Below are positions 12,884-20,722 of a stretch of 64,000 nucleotides of DNA, piece after piece. Numbering within the stretch: the stretch's first letter is position 1; each line of letters begins with the position of its first letter. Origin of the DNA: Microbacteriaceae bacterium (lineage in GTDB: Bacteria > Actinomycetota > Actinomycetes > Actinomycetales > Microbacteriaceae). The translations under genes were made by a program, and so were the position numbers. The notes beneath the pieces were generated by a model. It worked only from the letters and a program-made list of their open reading frames with translations, was not told where the DNA came from and did not search any database. The stretch spans positions 124,001 through 188,000 of the forward strand of contig JAPSJW010000002.1 in assembly GCA_031177985.1 (NCBI GenBank), given 5' to 3'.

Positions 12884-15006
12884 CCCGGCAGCGGCGCGGG
12901 AGCAGGAGTCGCGGTCCGAGTCGGTGCCGGGGTCGCGGGGGGAGCACCGGGTTCGACCCCGAGCACCTCGAGAATGCGCGCCTTGTACTCCTCGAGCCGC
13001 GCCTGGATCTGCGACAACGGCACATCGCGGATCGAGGCCCCGAACTCCGCGATCTCCTTCCACAACGCCTCGAGCTCGGCCATGACGTCCTCACCGGGTG
13101 CCTCGTCGAGGGTGATGACGAGCTGGCTGGCGAGCGCGTAGGTGACGCACTGAACGCATCCGTAGTTTGCGGCGGCGGAGAGGTTCTCCGGCACGATGAC
13201 GTCGGCCTGCCCGACGATCAGCACCACCTGGAAGGCGACGGCGACGGCCGCGCATCCTTCGCAGCTCGCGAACGCGTAGGCCTCGTTCTGGGTGTCGACG
13301 GTCTCGCCCCCCGCCCAGACGAGCGCGAAGGAGACGTCGTACTCGACCGCGCCGTCCTCGGTGGCGACGGCCAGCGCCTGGTTGTCGCCCTCCTCGGGCG
13401 GCTCGGGCGCGTCGAACGGGAACACCCAGGCCGGCGCATCGGACGACGGGTCCGACGGCACGAGCACAACGGCGAGCTGCGCCTCCTCGGCACTGCTCGC
13501 GAGCTCGATGCCCTCGGGCAGCACAGTCACCATGTCGCCCGACGGCAGGGCCGCCCGCGACGGCGAGTTCAGACCCTCCTGCACCGTGCCGGTCTCGACC
13601 GCGCTGATCGGACGGTAGGCGCCCTCGTGCGGCCACCACGCCCAAGCCAGGCCGGCCGCGATCGCGGCGATCAGCGCGAACGCGAGGGCGCGGCGCACCG
13701 GGCGGCCTTCGGTGCGCGTCCACGCGGCACGGATGCCGCGCGTCGCCACCCGCACGAGCAGGTAGACGACGCCGATGACCGGCAGCGCGATCGCGAGGAG
13801 GGCGAGCCCGCGAGCGGCGGCGCCCGCGAGGTCTCCGCCGTCGGCGTGCGCCGTGAGGGCGGCGTACTGGTCGCCGGCGCTCGCGATCGCGGTTCCGATC
13901 ACCCGCGGAAGAGCGAGCACCAGCAGTGCCAGCGTCAGCAGGAGGAGCGGCACGACGGTGAGCACCCAGACGGTGATGATCGCGCGCGCCCAGGGCTTGA
14001 GCTCCCGCGCTCGCGGGTCGCCCGGACGGACGAGGCCCTTCAGGGTCGGGCCGATGCGCGAGAAGAGGTCGGGCACGCCGGTGAGGTCGGCGAGCAGGTG
14101 GTAGCCGTCGAAGCGGACGAGCGGCAGCAGCTGCCGCAGCATCAGCAGCAGCTGCGCGGCGATGATGAGCAGCAGCGCGTCGTTGCGCGAGAACCACCAC
14201 ACCGCGCCGAGCACGACTGCGACGATCGCGTTGAAGTAGAGGCCGCCCAGGTCGGTGCGCAACCGGCCCCAGCGGTTCAGTCGGTAGGAGTCGGTGACGT
14301 CGGTGTAGAACGCCGGCCAGATCAGGTAGAGCGCCGCGCCCATGGCGCCGGGTTTCGCGCCCGCCCGTGTCGCGGCGGCCGCGTGGCCGAACTCGTGGAA
14401 GCCGGCCGAGAGGATCGTGATCGCGAAGACCAGCAGCAGAAGGCCCGGGTCCTCGAAAGCCTGACGCGTCGCATCCGCCAGCCCCTCGACGAAGAGCAGC
14501 CAGCCCGTGACGAGAACGAAGGCGGCGAGCACCGGCACGACCACGAAGGGGGAGAAGAGCGCCGCGAAGGGCCGCGCGAGACGCTGGGTGGTCTCGGGGC
14601 TCGTCATCCGCATCCGCGCACGCATGCCCAGCAGGGTGTCGCTGCGCTTCACCTCGGGCTCCGAGCCGTCGGCGAGCTTCAGCACGCCGTAGGGCAGCAG
14701 GTGCTGGGAGATGAGGGTCGCGACGTCACCGCGCGTCACGTCCTTGCCGGTGCGCTGGGCGACGGATGCCGCGATCGCGTCGAGATCGCGGCGACCGTCG
14801 ATCGCCTCGAGGGTCGCGTAGAGCAGCGGGGTCAGCTGCACGGTCTGCCCGTCGGCGCGCTGCACGAGCGCCGGCGGGGTGCGGTAGCCGGAGTGCTGCA
14901 GCTCGCCGATCAGCTGCACGCCGTCGGCGCGCTGGGGGACCGGCGGGACGGCATCCGGGACGGCGGGGCCGCCCGAGAGGGGCGACCCCGCCTGGCGGGT
15001 GGTCAT
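12724..15006 (-). CDS. PqqD-like/M50 membrane metalloprotease with CxxC-bearing extracytoplasmic domain
   Basis: A 760-residue multidomain protein. Residues 35-112 look like a PqqD-type winged helix (QLTPLLYATLEAIDGRRDLD) of the kind that binds peptide substrates. Residues 150-460 are membrane-embedded with a site-2-protease signature: HEFGH at 204-208 and FDGYH at 299-303 (third zinc ligand Asp300). Residues 465-640 are extracytoplasmic with two CxxC pairs (C582/C585 and C617/C620). A helical stretch (640-685) and a Pro/Glu/Thr-rich tail follow. It starts three nt after the stop of the repeat-protein gene, so the two are co-translated. Processing or export of that neighbour is inferred. Confidence 0.8.
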   Translation of the reverse strand: MTTRQAGSPLSGGPAVPDAVPPVPQRADGVQLIGELQHSGYRTPPALVQRADGQTVQLTPLLYATLEAIDGRRDLDAIAASVAQRTGKDVTRGDVATLISQHLLPYGVLKLADGSEPEVKRSDTLLGMRARMRMTSPETTQRLARPFAALFSPFVVVPVLAAFVLVTGWLLFVEGLADATRQAFEDPGLLLLVFAITILSAGFHEFGHAAAATRAGAKPGAMGAALYLIWPAFYTDVTDSYRLNRWGRLRTDLGGLYFNAIVAVVLGAVWWFSRNDALLLIIAAQLLLMLRQLLPLVRFDGYHLLADLTGVPDLFSRIGPTLKGLVRPGDPRARELKPWARAIITVWVLTVVPLLLLTLALLVLALPRVIGTAIASAGDQYAALTAHADGGDLAGAAARGLALLAIALPVIGVVYLLVRVATRGIRAAWTRTEGRPVRRALAFALIAAIAAGLAWAWWPHEGAYRPISAVETGTVQEGLNSPSRAALPSGDMVTVLPEGIELASSAEEAQLAVVLVPSDPSSDAPAWVFPFDAPEPPEEGDNQALAVATEDGAVEYDVSFALVWAGGETVDTQNEAYAFASCEGCAAVAVAFQVVLIVGQADVIVPENLSAAANYGCVQCVTYALASQLVITLDEAPGEDVMAELEALWKEIAEFGASIRDVPLSQIQARLEEYKARILEVLGVEPGAPPATPAPTRTATPAPAPLPGQEEEAPADEEPAPEPTAPAPVEEEPAPEEPAPAPTPTPEPTTVPEPTPVPTP

Positions 15007-15009
15007 CGG

Positions 15010-15666
15010 CTACTGCTGCAGGTCGGACTGCTGGTTCGACTCCGCGGTCGCGTCGCCCACGATCGACTGCTCGATGATGACGTCCTGATCCGAGATGGCG
15101 GTCGCGTTGCTGTCGATCGACCCGATGTTCGCGGCCACCGCGGCGTCGATCGGAGCAGCCACGTTGGCGTTCGCCGCGACGGCTCCGTTGATCGGAGCCG
15201 CGATGTCGGCGTCGGCGTTCAGGTCGACGTTCACATTGAGCAGGTTGCCGTCGAGCAGTCCGCCGGTTCCGGTGCCGACGGTGCCGCCGGTCGCGAGGGC
15301 GTCCGGCACGATCTCCTCGTCCGTCGCGGCGCCCTCGTCGGCGGTCTGGTCGATCACGCTGTCCTGCTGGGCGTTAGCGGTCGCGTCACCCTCGATGCCC
15401 TGGGTGATCATCGCGCCCTGGTCGGAGAGCGCCTGAGCCGTCGAGCCCTCCGAGAGGAGGTTGGCCGAAGCCGCGGCGTCGATGGGGGCGGCGACGTTCG
15501 CGTTCGCCGCGATGCCGAGGTCGATGGGAGCCGCAGCTCCGATGTCGAGGTCGAGGTCCGCGTTGAGGTCGAGGATCGACGCGACCTCCTTGTCGGGAAG
15601 GGCCGTGACGCCCTCCGCCTCGAGATCGGCGGCCGAGAGGCCCTTGCTCTGGTTGTCGATCGTCAT
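15010..15666 (-). CDS. Acidic internally repeated protein, putative substrate of the adjacent M50 protein
   Basis: A 218-residue acidic protein with no Cys, no transmembrane helix and no classical signal peptide. It is an internal duplication: residues 33-107 and 145-218 align. Each half has two 14-residue units of the form xAAPI(D/N)xxxAANAN (44-57, 58-71, 155-168, 169-182), then SDQ...ITQ/IEQ...GDATA...Q..S...Q. The halves are joined by a Gly/Thr-rich linker. The ATG was chosen because GGAGGAG lies immediately upstream. I do not recognise a named family. Lying upstream of a PqqD/M50 protein makes it a candidate for a processed or exported product, perhaps a surface or matrix protein. Confidence 0.7.
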   Translation of the reverse strand: MTIDNQSKGLSAADLEAEGVTALPDKEVASILDLNADLDLDIGAAAPIDLGIAANANVAAPIDAAASANLLSEGSTAQALSDQGAMITQGIEGDATANAQQDSVIDQTADEGAATDEEIVPDALATGGTVGTGTGGLLDGNLLNVNVDLNADADIAAPINGAVAANANVAAPIDAAVAANIGSIDSNATAISDQDVIIEQSIVGDATAESNQQSDLQQ

Positions 15667-15833
15667 GTCTCCTCCGGTGTTCCGTCGAGAAATCGCTCTT
15701 GCCCAGGCGTCCACCACCTTAGGGACGGCGGTGTCCCCGGCCCCACCGGTTGCGCGTGCCCCCGCGAAGGGTGCATATTGTGCCGCCTCCGCCCGCTCAG
15801 CAGTCGCCGGATCAGGTCTGCGAGGATGAGTGC

Positions 15834-16103
15834 ATGAGCTTCACAGAGGGACGTCGCGGCAACGCCGCAGCCACCGTGTCACTCCTCACCGGCATCCTGG
15901 GCCTCGTGCTCATGCCGATCCCGCTCTTCGTCGGCGTCATCCTCGGAGCGCCGCTCGCCACGATCGCGATCATCACCGGCATCATCGGCGTGCTCAACGC
16001 CCGTCGCGGACGCCGGGGCGGCACCGCCCGCGCGGTGTGGGGCATCGGCCTCGCCGTCGTCACCTTCCTCGGCATCTCCGCCGGCGGCGGCATCATCTGG
16101 TAG
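15834..16103 (+). CDS. Small membrane protein (DUF4190-like layout)
   Basis: An 89-residue protein with two or three hydrophobic spans: NAAATVSLLTGILGLVLMPI, then FVGVILGAPLATIAIITGII and AVWGIGLAVVTFLGISAGGG. A basic loop (NARRGRRGGTAR) lies between the spans. The alternating Gly-rich helices resemble DUF4190-type proteins, but the match is only by eye. A GAGG lies eight nt before the ATG. Its last 11 nt overlap the convergent potassium channel gene. Confidence 0.6.
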   Translation: MSFTEGRRGNAAATVSLLTGILGLVLMPIPLFVGVILGAPLATIAIITGIIGVLNARRGRRGGTARAVWGIGLAVVTFLGISAGGGIIW

Positions 16104-16770
16104 GAGTGTCCGGCGTCTCCTGGTCGTCCACCGCGCCCTGCTGGATGCGCTCGACGAACCATGACGCGAAGGTGGCGGTGACGCTGCCCAGCAGAGCGAT
16201 GCCCGCGATCATCAGACCAACCGCAGTCAGTCGTCCAGGTGCAGTGACCGGGTAGAAATCGCCGTAGCCGACCGTGGTGATGGTCACGAATGCCCACCAG
16301 ATGGCGTCTCCGAACGAGTGGATGTTCGAGCCCTCCGCGTTCTGCTCCGCGTCGAGAACTGCGAGCGCCGACACCAGCACTAGAAGGGTCGAAGTGGCGA
16401 CGAGATAGATGGTGACCCGTTCCCTCAAGGCGGATCCTGCGGCGCGCTGGAGCGTCGAGATGAGGGACACCAGTCGGAGTAGTCGCAAGGGACGGAATAG
16501 GGGAAGCGCGACGATCGCCAATTCATGGAGGTGCCTGACGAACCAGCGCCGTCGTCGGGTGGCGAGCGACAGGCTCACGATGTACTCGATCGCGAAGAGA
16601 ACCCATACGACCCACATCACCGCCTCGGCGACAGCGTCGTCCGGCGGTCGCAGATTCTGGATGACACTGAACGCGAATGCGCCTAGGAAGACGACGGAAG
16701 CAATCACCATCGGCCATTCGGTCAGGCGCTTCCATGTCGCCAGACGGGTTCCGTAAGGGTGTAAGGGCAT
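16093..16770 (-). CDS. Voltage-sensor-type potassium channel subunit
   Basis: A 225-residue ion channel with six predicted helices. The selectivity filter is TTVGYGD (166-171), preceded by a pore helix (FGDAIWWAFVTIT). The fourth helix has arginines every third residue (R93, R96, R99 in LFRPLRLLRL), the S4 voltage-sensor signature, so this is a compact Kv-like channel rather than a two-span KcsA type. It has no RCK domain; the acidic C-terminus after the last helix is short. The start is the first ATG of the frame that precedes the S1 helix; no clear SD is seen. It is convergent with the small membrane gene (11-nt overlap). Confidence 0.88.
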   Translation of the reverse strand: MPLHPYGTRLATWKRLTEWPMVIASVVFLGAFAFSVIQNLRPPDDAVAEAVMWVVWVLFAIEYIVSLSLATRRRRWFVRHLHELAIVALPLFRPLRLLRLVSLISTLQRAAGSALRERVTIYLVATSTLLVLVSALAVLDAEQNAEGSNIHSFGDAIWWAFVTITTVGYGDFYPVTAPGRLTAVGLMIAGIALLGSVTATFASWFVERIQQGAVDDQETPDTPTR

Positions 16771-16851
16771 GTCGTCCAAGGGTCCGCGAGCAGGTTGACC
16801 GATTCTAGAGCCGCGTTCACCGCCCACGAGCGCCGCGCATAGGCTCGGATC

Positions 16852-17067
16852 GTGGAGATCCTCGCCGCCGTCGTTCTGCTGCTCGGAGCCGTCTTCAACG
16901 TCGTCGCGTGGCCGCAGTTCCTGCGTCGCGTCTCGTCCGACCCACGCGCTCGTGACGCGGAAGGCAAGGCCACCACGTTCCTCACCGTGCACCGCGTGCT
17001 CGTCGCGATCGCGCTCGGCATCGCGGTGCTCTCGGTCGTCGCGGCGGTGGGGTTGCTGATCTCCTAG
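16852..17067 (+). CDS. SCO4848-like small membrane protein
   Basis: A 71-residue protein with two membrane helices separated by a charged loop (LRRVSSDPRARDAEGKATTF) and the pattern VVAWPQFLRR...FLTVHRVLVAIALGI, which resembles the actinobacterial SCO4848 family of unknown function. The start is GTG, with TAGGCT (16840-16845) six nt upstream, so it is probably leaderless. Its TAG stop shares the tetranucleotide CTAG with the stop of the decayed GNAT gene on the other strand. Confidence 0.75.
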   Translation: MEILAAVVLLLGAVFNVVAWPQFLRRVSSDPRARDAEGKATTFLTVHRVLVAIALGIAVLSVVAAVGLLIS

Positions 17068-17858
17068 TCGCCAGGCCGGAACGTGAACAGGTCGATCGCG
17101 GCAGACGGTGCGGAAGCCGAGCGACTCGTAGAGCGGGAGACCCGCCTCTGAGGTCTCGGGACCGGGAGCGCACCCTGCCCACGCGCCTACTGCAGCGCCT
17201 CCTGCATGACGGCGCGACCGATGCCTTCGCGTCTCTGCGACGGCAGACTCATGACGAAGTAGATGCCGGCGACCTGGCCGGTGAGGTGCACGGTCGCCGT
17301 GCCGACCGCACGTCCATCGCGGCGCGCGAGGAAGTGTCGCCAGTCCGGCGTGGTCATGCAGTCCGGTGGAACATCTGACCCCACCCAGTCTGCCTCTCAC
17401 GGCCCTTCACCGAAGCCGAGCCCGAGGGTGTGCGCCCTTTCGTCGAGAACCCGCTCCTGCACCACCTGCTCGACGGCGACCGACGTCGCAGCTGCGGTCG
17501 AGACCGGAGGCAGCACCGCGAGTTATGCCGCCATGCCGGGCTCCGAACCGTCCGGTGTGAAGCCCGCTCGTTGCAGCCTCTGTCCCAGATCGTCCGGCTG
17601 CGTGGACGGACCGACATGCCAGGTGCCCGGCACACCGCGCTCCTCGAGGATGCGCCTGCTCTCAGCGACGCCCTGTCGGCTTCCACGCGACTGAGACGCG
17701 ATGCCACGACCGCGCTGTGGTAGTCGATCGGCGATCCGCCGAGCGCCCAGGTGACGTCGTCGTCACGCAGCACAAACCCCGCCTGCCGTGCCCATGGCGA
17801 GCAGAGCGGAGGCGAGGTTGTGCTCGACGGCGCGGGCGGGGTGGACGTCGCTGTCCAT
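17064..17858 (-). pseudogene. GNAT-family acetyltransferase pseudogene with multiple frameshifts
   Basis: A conceptual protein of about 265 residues can be pieced together only by changing frame several times. Pieces in order are MDSDVHPARAVEHNLASALL... (start with a GGGAGGG SD), SRRILEERGVPGTWHVGPST, an in-frame stop after GSEPGMAA, then AVLPPVSTAAATSVAVEQVV to a stop after GLGFGEGP, then PDWRHFLARRDGRAVGTATV and the acetyl-CoA motif SQRREGIGRAVM with a stop, then LPLYESLGFRTV, and IDLFTFRPGD with the final stop in yet another frame. At least four shifts or stops make assembly error unlikely. The intact ancestor would have been a double-length GNAT enzyme. It lies downstream of the AlaX-like gene. 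Confidence 0.85.
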
Positions 17859-17880
17859 GTCTGAGCCCTCCCTCTCGTTA

Positions 17881-18753
17881 TCAGTCGAGCGGCGTCGCCG
17901 TCGTGCGCATGACGACCTGCACCGCACCCTCGACCTCGGAACGCTGGAGCGTCACGGCGACGGATCCGAGCTCCGAGGTGCTGGTCGCGTGCGTGCCTCC
18001 GCAGGGGATGCGCGTCGTGCCCTCCGGCAGCTCGGCCACCCAGTAACGGCGGTCGGTGAGGCGCTCGCCCTCGCGCTCGATCGACACGGATGCCGCTGCG
18101 ACGACCCACTCGCCGAGCGTCGCGTTGACCGCGGCCTCGATCTCGTCGAGCCGGTCGACGGCGGAGGCGTCGAAGCCCTTGCGCCGCAGCGACTTGCCGA
18201 TGCGGTAGACGTCGGTCGAGCCGAAGGCGCCGATCGTCGAGCTCTCGATCGCGAGCTTGTCGAAGTCGGGGGAGCCCAGCGCATCCGTCGTCGTCTCCTT
18301 GCTCCAGGCACCGGCGAGCGCCAGGTTGAGGGCGAGCGAGGCGAGATGGCAGGCGGTGTGTCCGAGGGAGAGCTCTCGGCGATACTCCTCGTCGGCCACG
18401 ACGGTGACCGTGTCACCCTCGGTGATGTCGGTGTCGCGCGGCACGATGTGGGCGGCGACGAACGCCCAGCCGTCGGTGCCCTTGCGCACGGGCACGTCCG
18501 CCCCGACGAAGAGTGCCACGCCGTCGGTGGCGCCGACGAGGCAGTCGAGCACCTCGATCGCGCCGTCGTCTCCGCAGATTACCGCGCGGTCGGCGCCCTG
18601 GTCGGGCCAGCCGGCGTCGACCGGGTGGCAGGAGGTGCGATCGAGGAGCACGGCGAGACCGCCGGTGACGGGCTCGACGTGCAGCACCGTCGCCTCGGTG
18701 GTGGTGGTGCCGTCGGGGTAGAGCACGGTGGTGTCGACGGAGGGCAGAGTCAC
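17881..18753 (-). CDS. AlaX-like alanyl-tRNA editing domain / metal-dependent hydrolase
   Basis: A 290-residue protein with both zinc motifs of the AlaRS editing fold: HxxxH in LGHTACHLASLAL and CxxxH in PCGGTHATSTSELGS. The N-terminal third is the small beta barrel that precedes the motifs in free-standing AlaX proteins. The expected role is removal of Ser (or Gly) from mischarged tRNA-Ala, though some homologues act on other substrates. The start is GTG with TAGCGT (18766-18761) seven nt upstream, hence leaderless; longer in-frame extensions were rejected because they read through the promoter region of the divergent gene. Confidence 0.85.
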   Translation of the reverse strand: MTLPSVDTTVLYPDGTTTTEATVLHVEPVTGGLAVLLDRTSCHPVDAGWPDQGADRAVICGDDGAIEVLDCLVGATDGVALFVGADVPVRKGTDGWAFVAAHIVPRDTDITEGDTVTVVADEEYRRELSLGHTACHLASLALNLALAGAWSKETTTDALGSPDFDKLAIESSTIGAFGSTDVYRIGKSLRRKGFDASAVDRLDEIEAAVNATLGEWVVAAASVSIEREGERLTDRRYWVAELPEGTTRIPCGGTHATSTSELGSVAVTLQRSEVEGAVQVVMRTTATPLD

Positions 18754-18793
18754 GCCTGGAACGCTATCCGCTTGCCCCGCGGCGGTTCCACGT

Positions 18794-18810
18794 CTATCGT
18801 TTGTCGATAG
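18794..18810. promoter_or_regulatory. Inverted repeat CTATCG-N5-CGATAG upstream of the DUF2975/HTH operon
   Basis: A perfect 6-5-6 palindrome followed by TATACAT, a -10-like element, and a GAGG SD before the DUF2975 gene. Likely operator for the HTH protein encoded as second gene of the operon; that assignment is by position only. Confidence 0.6.
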
Positions 18811-18834
18811 GTATACATCGAGGAACGGTAGAAC

Positions 18835-19338
18835 ATGCAACGGCTGACCATTCGAGGGCTCCAGGCCCTTCTTCTCCTGCTCGGGCTGCTCAGCCTCGTC
18901 ATCCAGTACGGCATCGTGCAAGTCGGCATCCAGGAGCCGATGAACCCGCTCATCGAGGGCCTCCGCGTGCCCTTCATCGTCGGCACCGTGCTGTTCGTCG
19001 TCTGCGCTCAGGTTGTGCTCGTCTGCGTCTGGGTGCTGCTGTCGATGGTCGCCTCGGCGCGCATCTTCAGCGAGCGCGCCTTCCGCTATGTCGACATCAT
19101 CATCGGAGCGGTCCTCGGCGCGACCGTGCTCATCGGCCTCTTCTTCGTCACCCTCATCTGGCTCGACAAGGTGACCTTCGCGAACATGGGCTACGAGGAC
19201 GAGGTCGCTCCCGGCATCGTGCTGCTGGTGCTCGTGGCCGGCATGATCGGCACGGGCCTCACCCTGCTCGTCGTGGTGATGCGCGGGCTGCTGCGCAAGG
19301 CGTCCCAGCTCGAGCAGGACCTGGCGGAGGTCGTCTGA
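18835..19338 (+). CDS. DUF2975 membrane protein
   Basis: A 167-residue protein with four membrane helices, with the segment SMVASARIFSERAFRYVDII between spans two and three that identifies DUF2975. These proteins are almost always encoded next to a small YozG-like HTH protein, as here. Function unknown; a membrane sensor or partner of the regulator is likely. The start has GAGGAACGG upstream. Its TGA overlaps the ATG of the HTH gene (TGATG), so the two are co-translated. Confidence 0.88.
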   Translation: MQRLTIRGLQALLLLLGLLSLVIQYGIVQVGIQEPMNPLIEGLRVPFIVGTVLFVVCAQVVLVCVWVLLSMVASARIFSERAFRYVDIIIGAVLGATVLIGLFFVTLIWLDKVTFANMGYEDEVAPGIVLLVLVAGMIGTGLTLLVVVMRGLLRKASQLEQDLAEVV

Positions 19339-19544
19339 TGCCGATCGTCATCAACCTCGACGTCGAGCTCGCCAAGAAGAAGATGAGCGTCAACGATCTC
19401 GCCGCGGCGATCGACATCACGCCGGTCAACGTGTCGGTGCTGAAGAACGGGCGCGCGAAGGCGATCCGCTTCACTACCCTCGACGCCATCTGCCGGGTGC
19501 TCGACTGCCAGCCGGGCGACATCCTGGAGTATCGGGCGGAGTAG
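19338..19544 (+). CDS. YozG-like Cro/CI helix-turn-helix regulator
   Basis: A 68-residue single-domain HTH_XRE protein. It runs VELAKKKMSVNDLAAAIDIT followed by PVNVSVLKNGRAKAIRFTTL and DAICRVLDCQPGDILEY; the CQPGDILEY ending is the hallmark of the YozG group. It is translationally coupled to the DUF2975 gene and probably controls the palindrome upstream of the pair. Confidence 0.9.
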   Translation: MPIVINLDVELAKKKMSVNDLAAAIDITPVNVSVLKNGRAKAIRFTTLDAICRVLDCQPGDILEYRAE

Positions 19545-19571
19545 CTGTGCGGGTCTCGGTACCGTGGAGCC

Positions 19572-20618
19572 GTGACGGAACCCTCCTACTTCGCCGACCT
19601 GCAGCACCGAGCCGAGGCGCACCTGCCCTGGTACGTGGCGGAGTACTTCGCCGCGACGGCCGGCTCCCGTGAGGGCCGGGATGCGGCGCTCGCCGAATGG
19701 GACGCCCTCCGCTTCCGGCCGCTCGCGCTGCGCGGCGCCCAAGACCTCTCGCTGGCGACCTCGATCCTCGGCACCGAGGTGACCACACCGCTGCTCATCG
19801 CCCCGATGGCGCAGCAGGTCGCGGCGCATCCGCGAGGGGAGCAGGAGACCGCGGAGGCGGCCGGCCGGATCGGTACTCTGCTCGGCGTCTCGACGAACAC
19901 GGCGGTTCCGTTCGCCGACATCGCAGCCGCCGGGGCGCCGTGGTGGTTTCAGGTCTACCTGCTCGCCGATCGCGGAGTGACCGAGGCGCTCGTGCGCCGC
20001 GCGGTCGACGCGGGAGCCGGCGCGATCATCCTCACGATCGACACGACGGCGCTCCTCGTATCCGCGCCGGGAGTCGAGCCGACCGAGTGGCCCGAGGGCC
20101 GGGCGCGCGAGCGCCTCTCGAACCTCACCGACGCCGAACTGCGCGTGCTGCTGGAGGCCGGGCCGCCCGCGCCGCCGACCCTCGACGACATCCGCTGGCT
20201 GGCCGCCATCAGCGGGCTGCCGATCGTGGTGAAGGGCGTCCTGCGCGGCGACGACGCCGCCGCCGTCGTCGAGGCGGGGGCCGCCGGGGTCATCGTCTCG
20301 ACGCACGGCGGGCGACGGATGCCGCAGTCGGTCTCCGCGCTCGCAGCCCTTCCCGAGGTGGTGGCCGCCGTCGACGGCGCCGCGGAGGTGTACGTCGACA
20401 GCGGTATCCGCTCGGGTGCGCACGCGCTCGCGGCGCTCGCCCTCGGAGCCCGGGCCGTGTTCGTGGGGCGTCCGGTAATGTACGCGCTCGCCGCGGGCGG
20501 GGCGGCGGAGGTCGAGGCGACCCTGCGCCGGCTCGACGGCGAGCTGCGGCTCGCGCTGCAGCAGAGCGGCGCGACCTCGCTCGCGGCCCTTCCCCGCGAT
20601 CTCGTCGCCCTGCCGTAG
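19572..20618 (+). CDS. FMN-dependent alpha-hydroxy-acid oxidase/dehydrogenase
   Basis: A 348-residue enzyme of the lactate/glycolate oxidase family (TIM barrel, FMN). Visible motifs are the catalytic Lys strand PIVVKGVLRGDDA, the STHGGRRMPQSVSALAALPE segment (catalytic His and Arg) and the phosphate-binding end YVDSGIRSGAHALAALALGA followed by RAVFVGRP. It oxidises a 2-hydroxy acid to a 2-keto acid; L-lactate is the usual guess. The start is GTG with TACCGT (19560-19565) six nt upstream, i.e. leaderless and independent of the HTH gene 27 nt upstream. Confidence 0.9.
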   Translation: MTEPSYFADLQHRAEAHLPWYVAEYFAATAGSREGRDAALAEWDALRFRPLALRGAQDLSLATSILGTEVTTPLLIAPMAQQVAAHPRGEQETAEAAGRIGTLLGVSTNTAVPFADIAAAGAPWWFQVYLLADRGVTEALVRRAVDAGAGAIILTIDTTALLVSAPGVEPTEWPEGRARERLSNLTDAELRVLLEAGPPAPPTLDDIRWLAAISGLPIVVKGVLRGDDAAAVVEAGAAGVIVSTHGGRRMPQSVSALAALPEVVAAVDGAAEVYVDSGIRSGAHALAALALGARAVFVGRPVMYALAAGGAAEVEATLRRLDGELRLALQQSGATSLAALPRDLVALP

Positions 20619-20722
20619 CCGCCGCACCGCGTGCTCGCAACGGCAGGCGCGCATCCGTCGCGGCCTCTAGCGTCGGATGTGGCCGTGTCTTCGCGGCCGA
20701 GCTCGAAGGAAGAGGACGACGT

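Noticed and set aside
12724-15666. Daptide- or lanthipeptide-type RiPP cluster
   Set aside because: No aminotransferase, decarboxylase, methyltransferase, LanM or radical-SAM gene lies nearby, and the putative cargo is 218 residues without Cys; only the PqqD/M50 resemblance remains.
11815-15837. A 1,340-codon plus-strand frame across the EamA and M50 genes
   Set aside because: It runs through two real genes in other frames, has no recognisable domain and is Arg/Gly-rich throughout.
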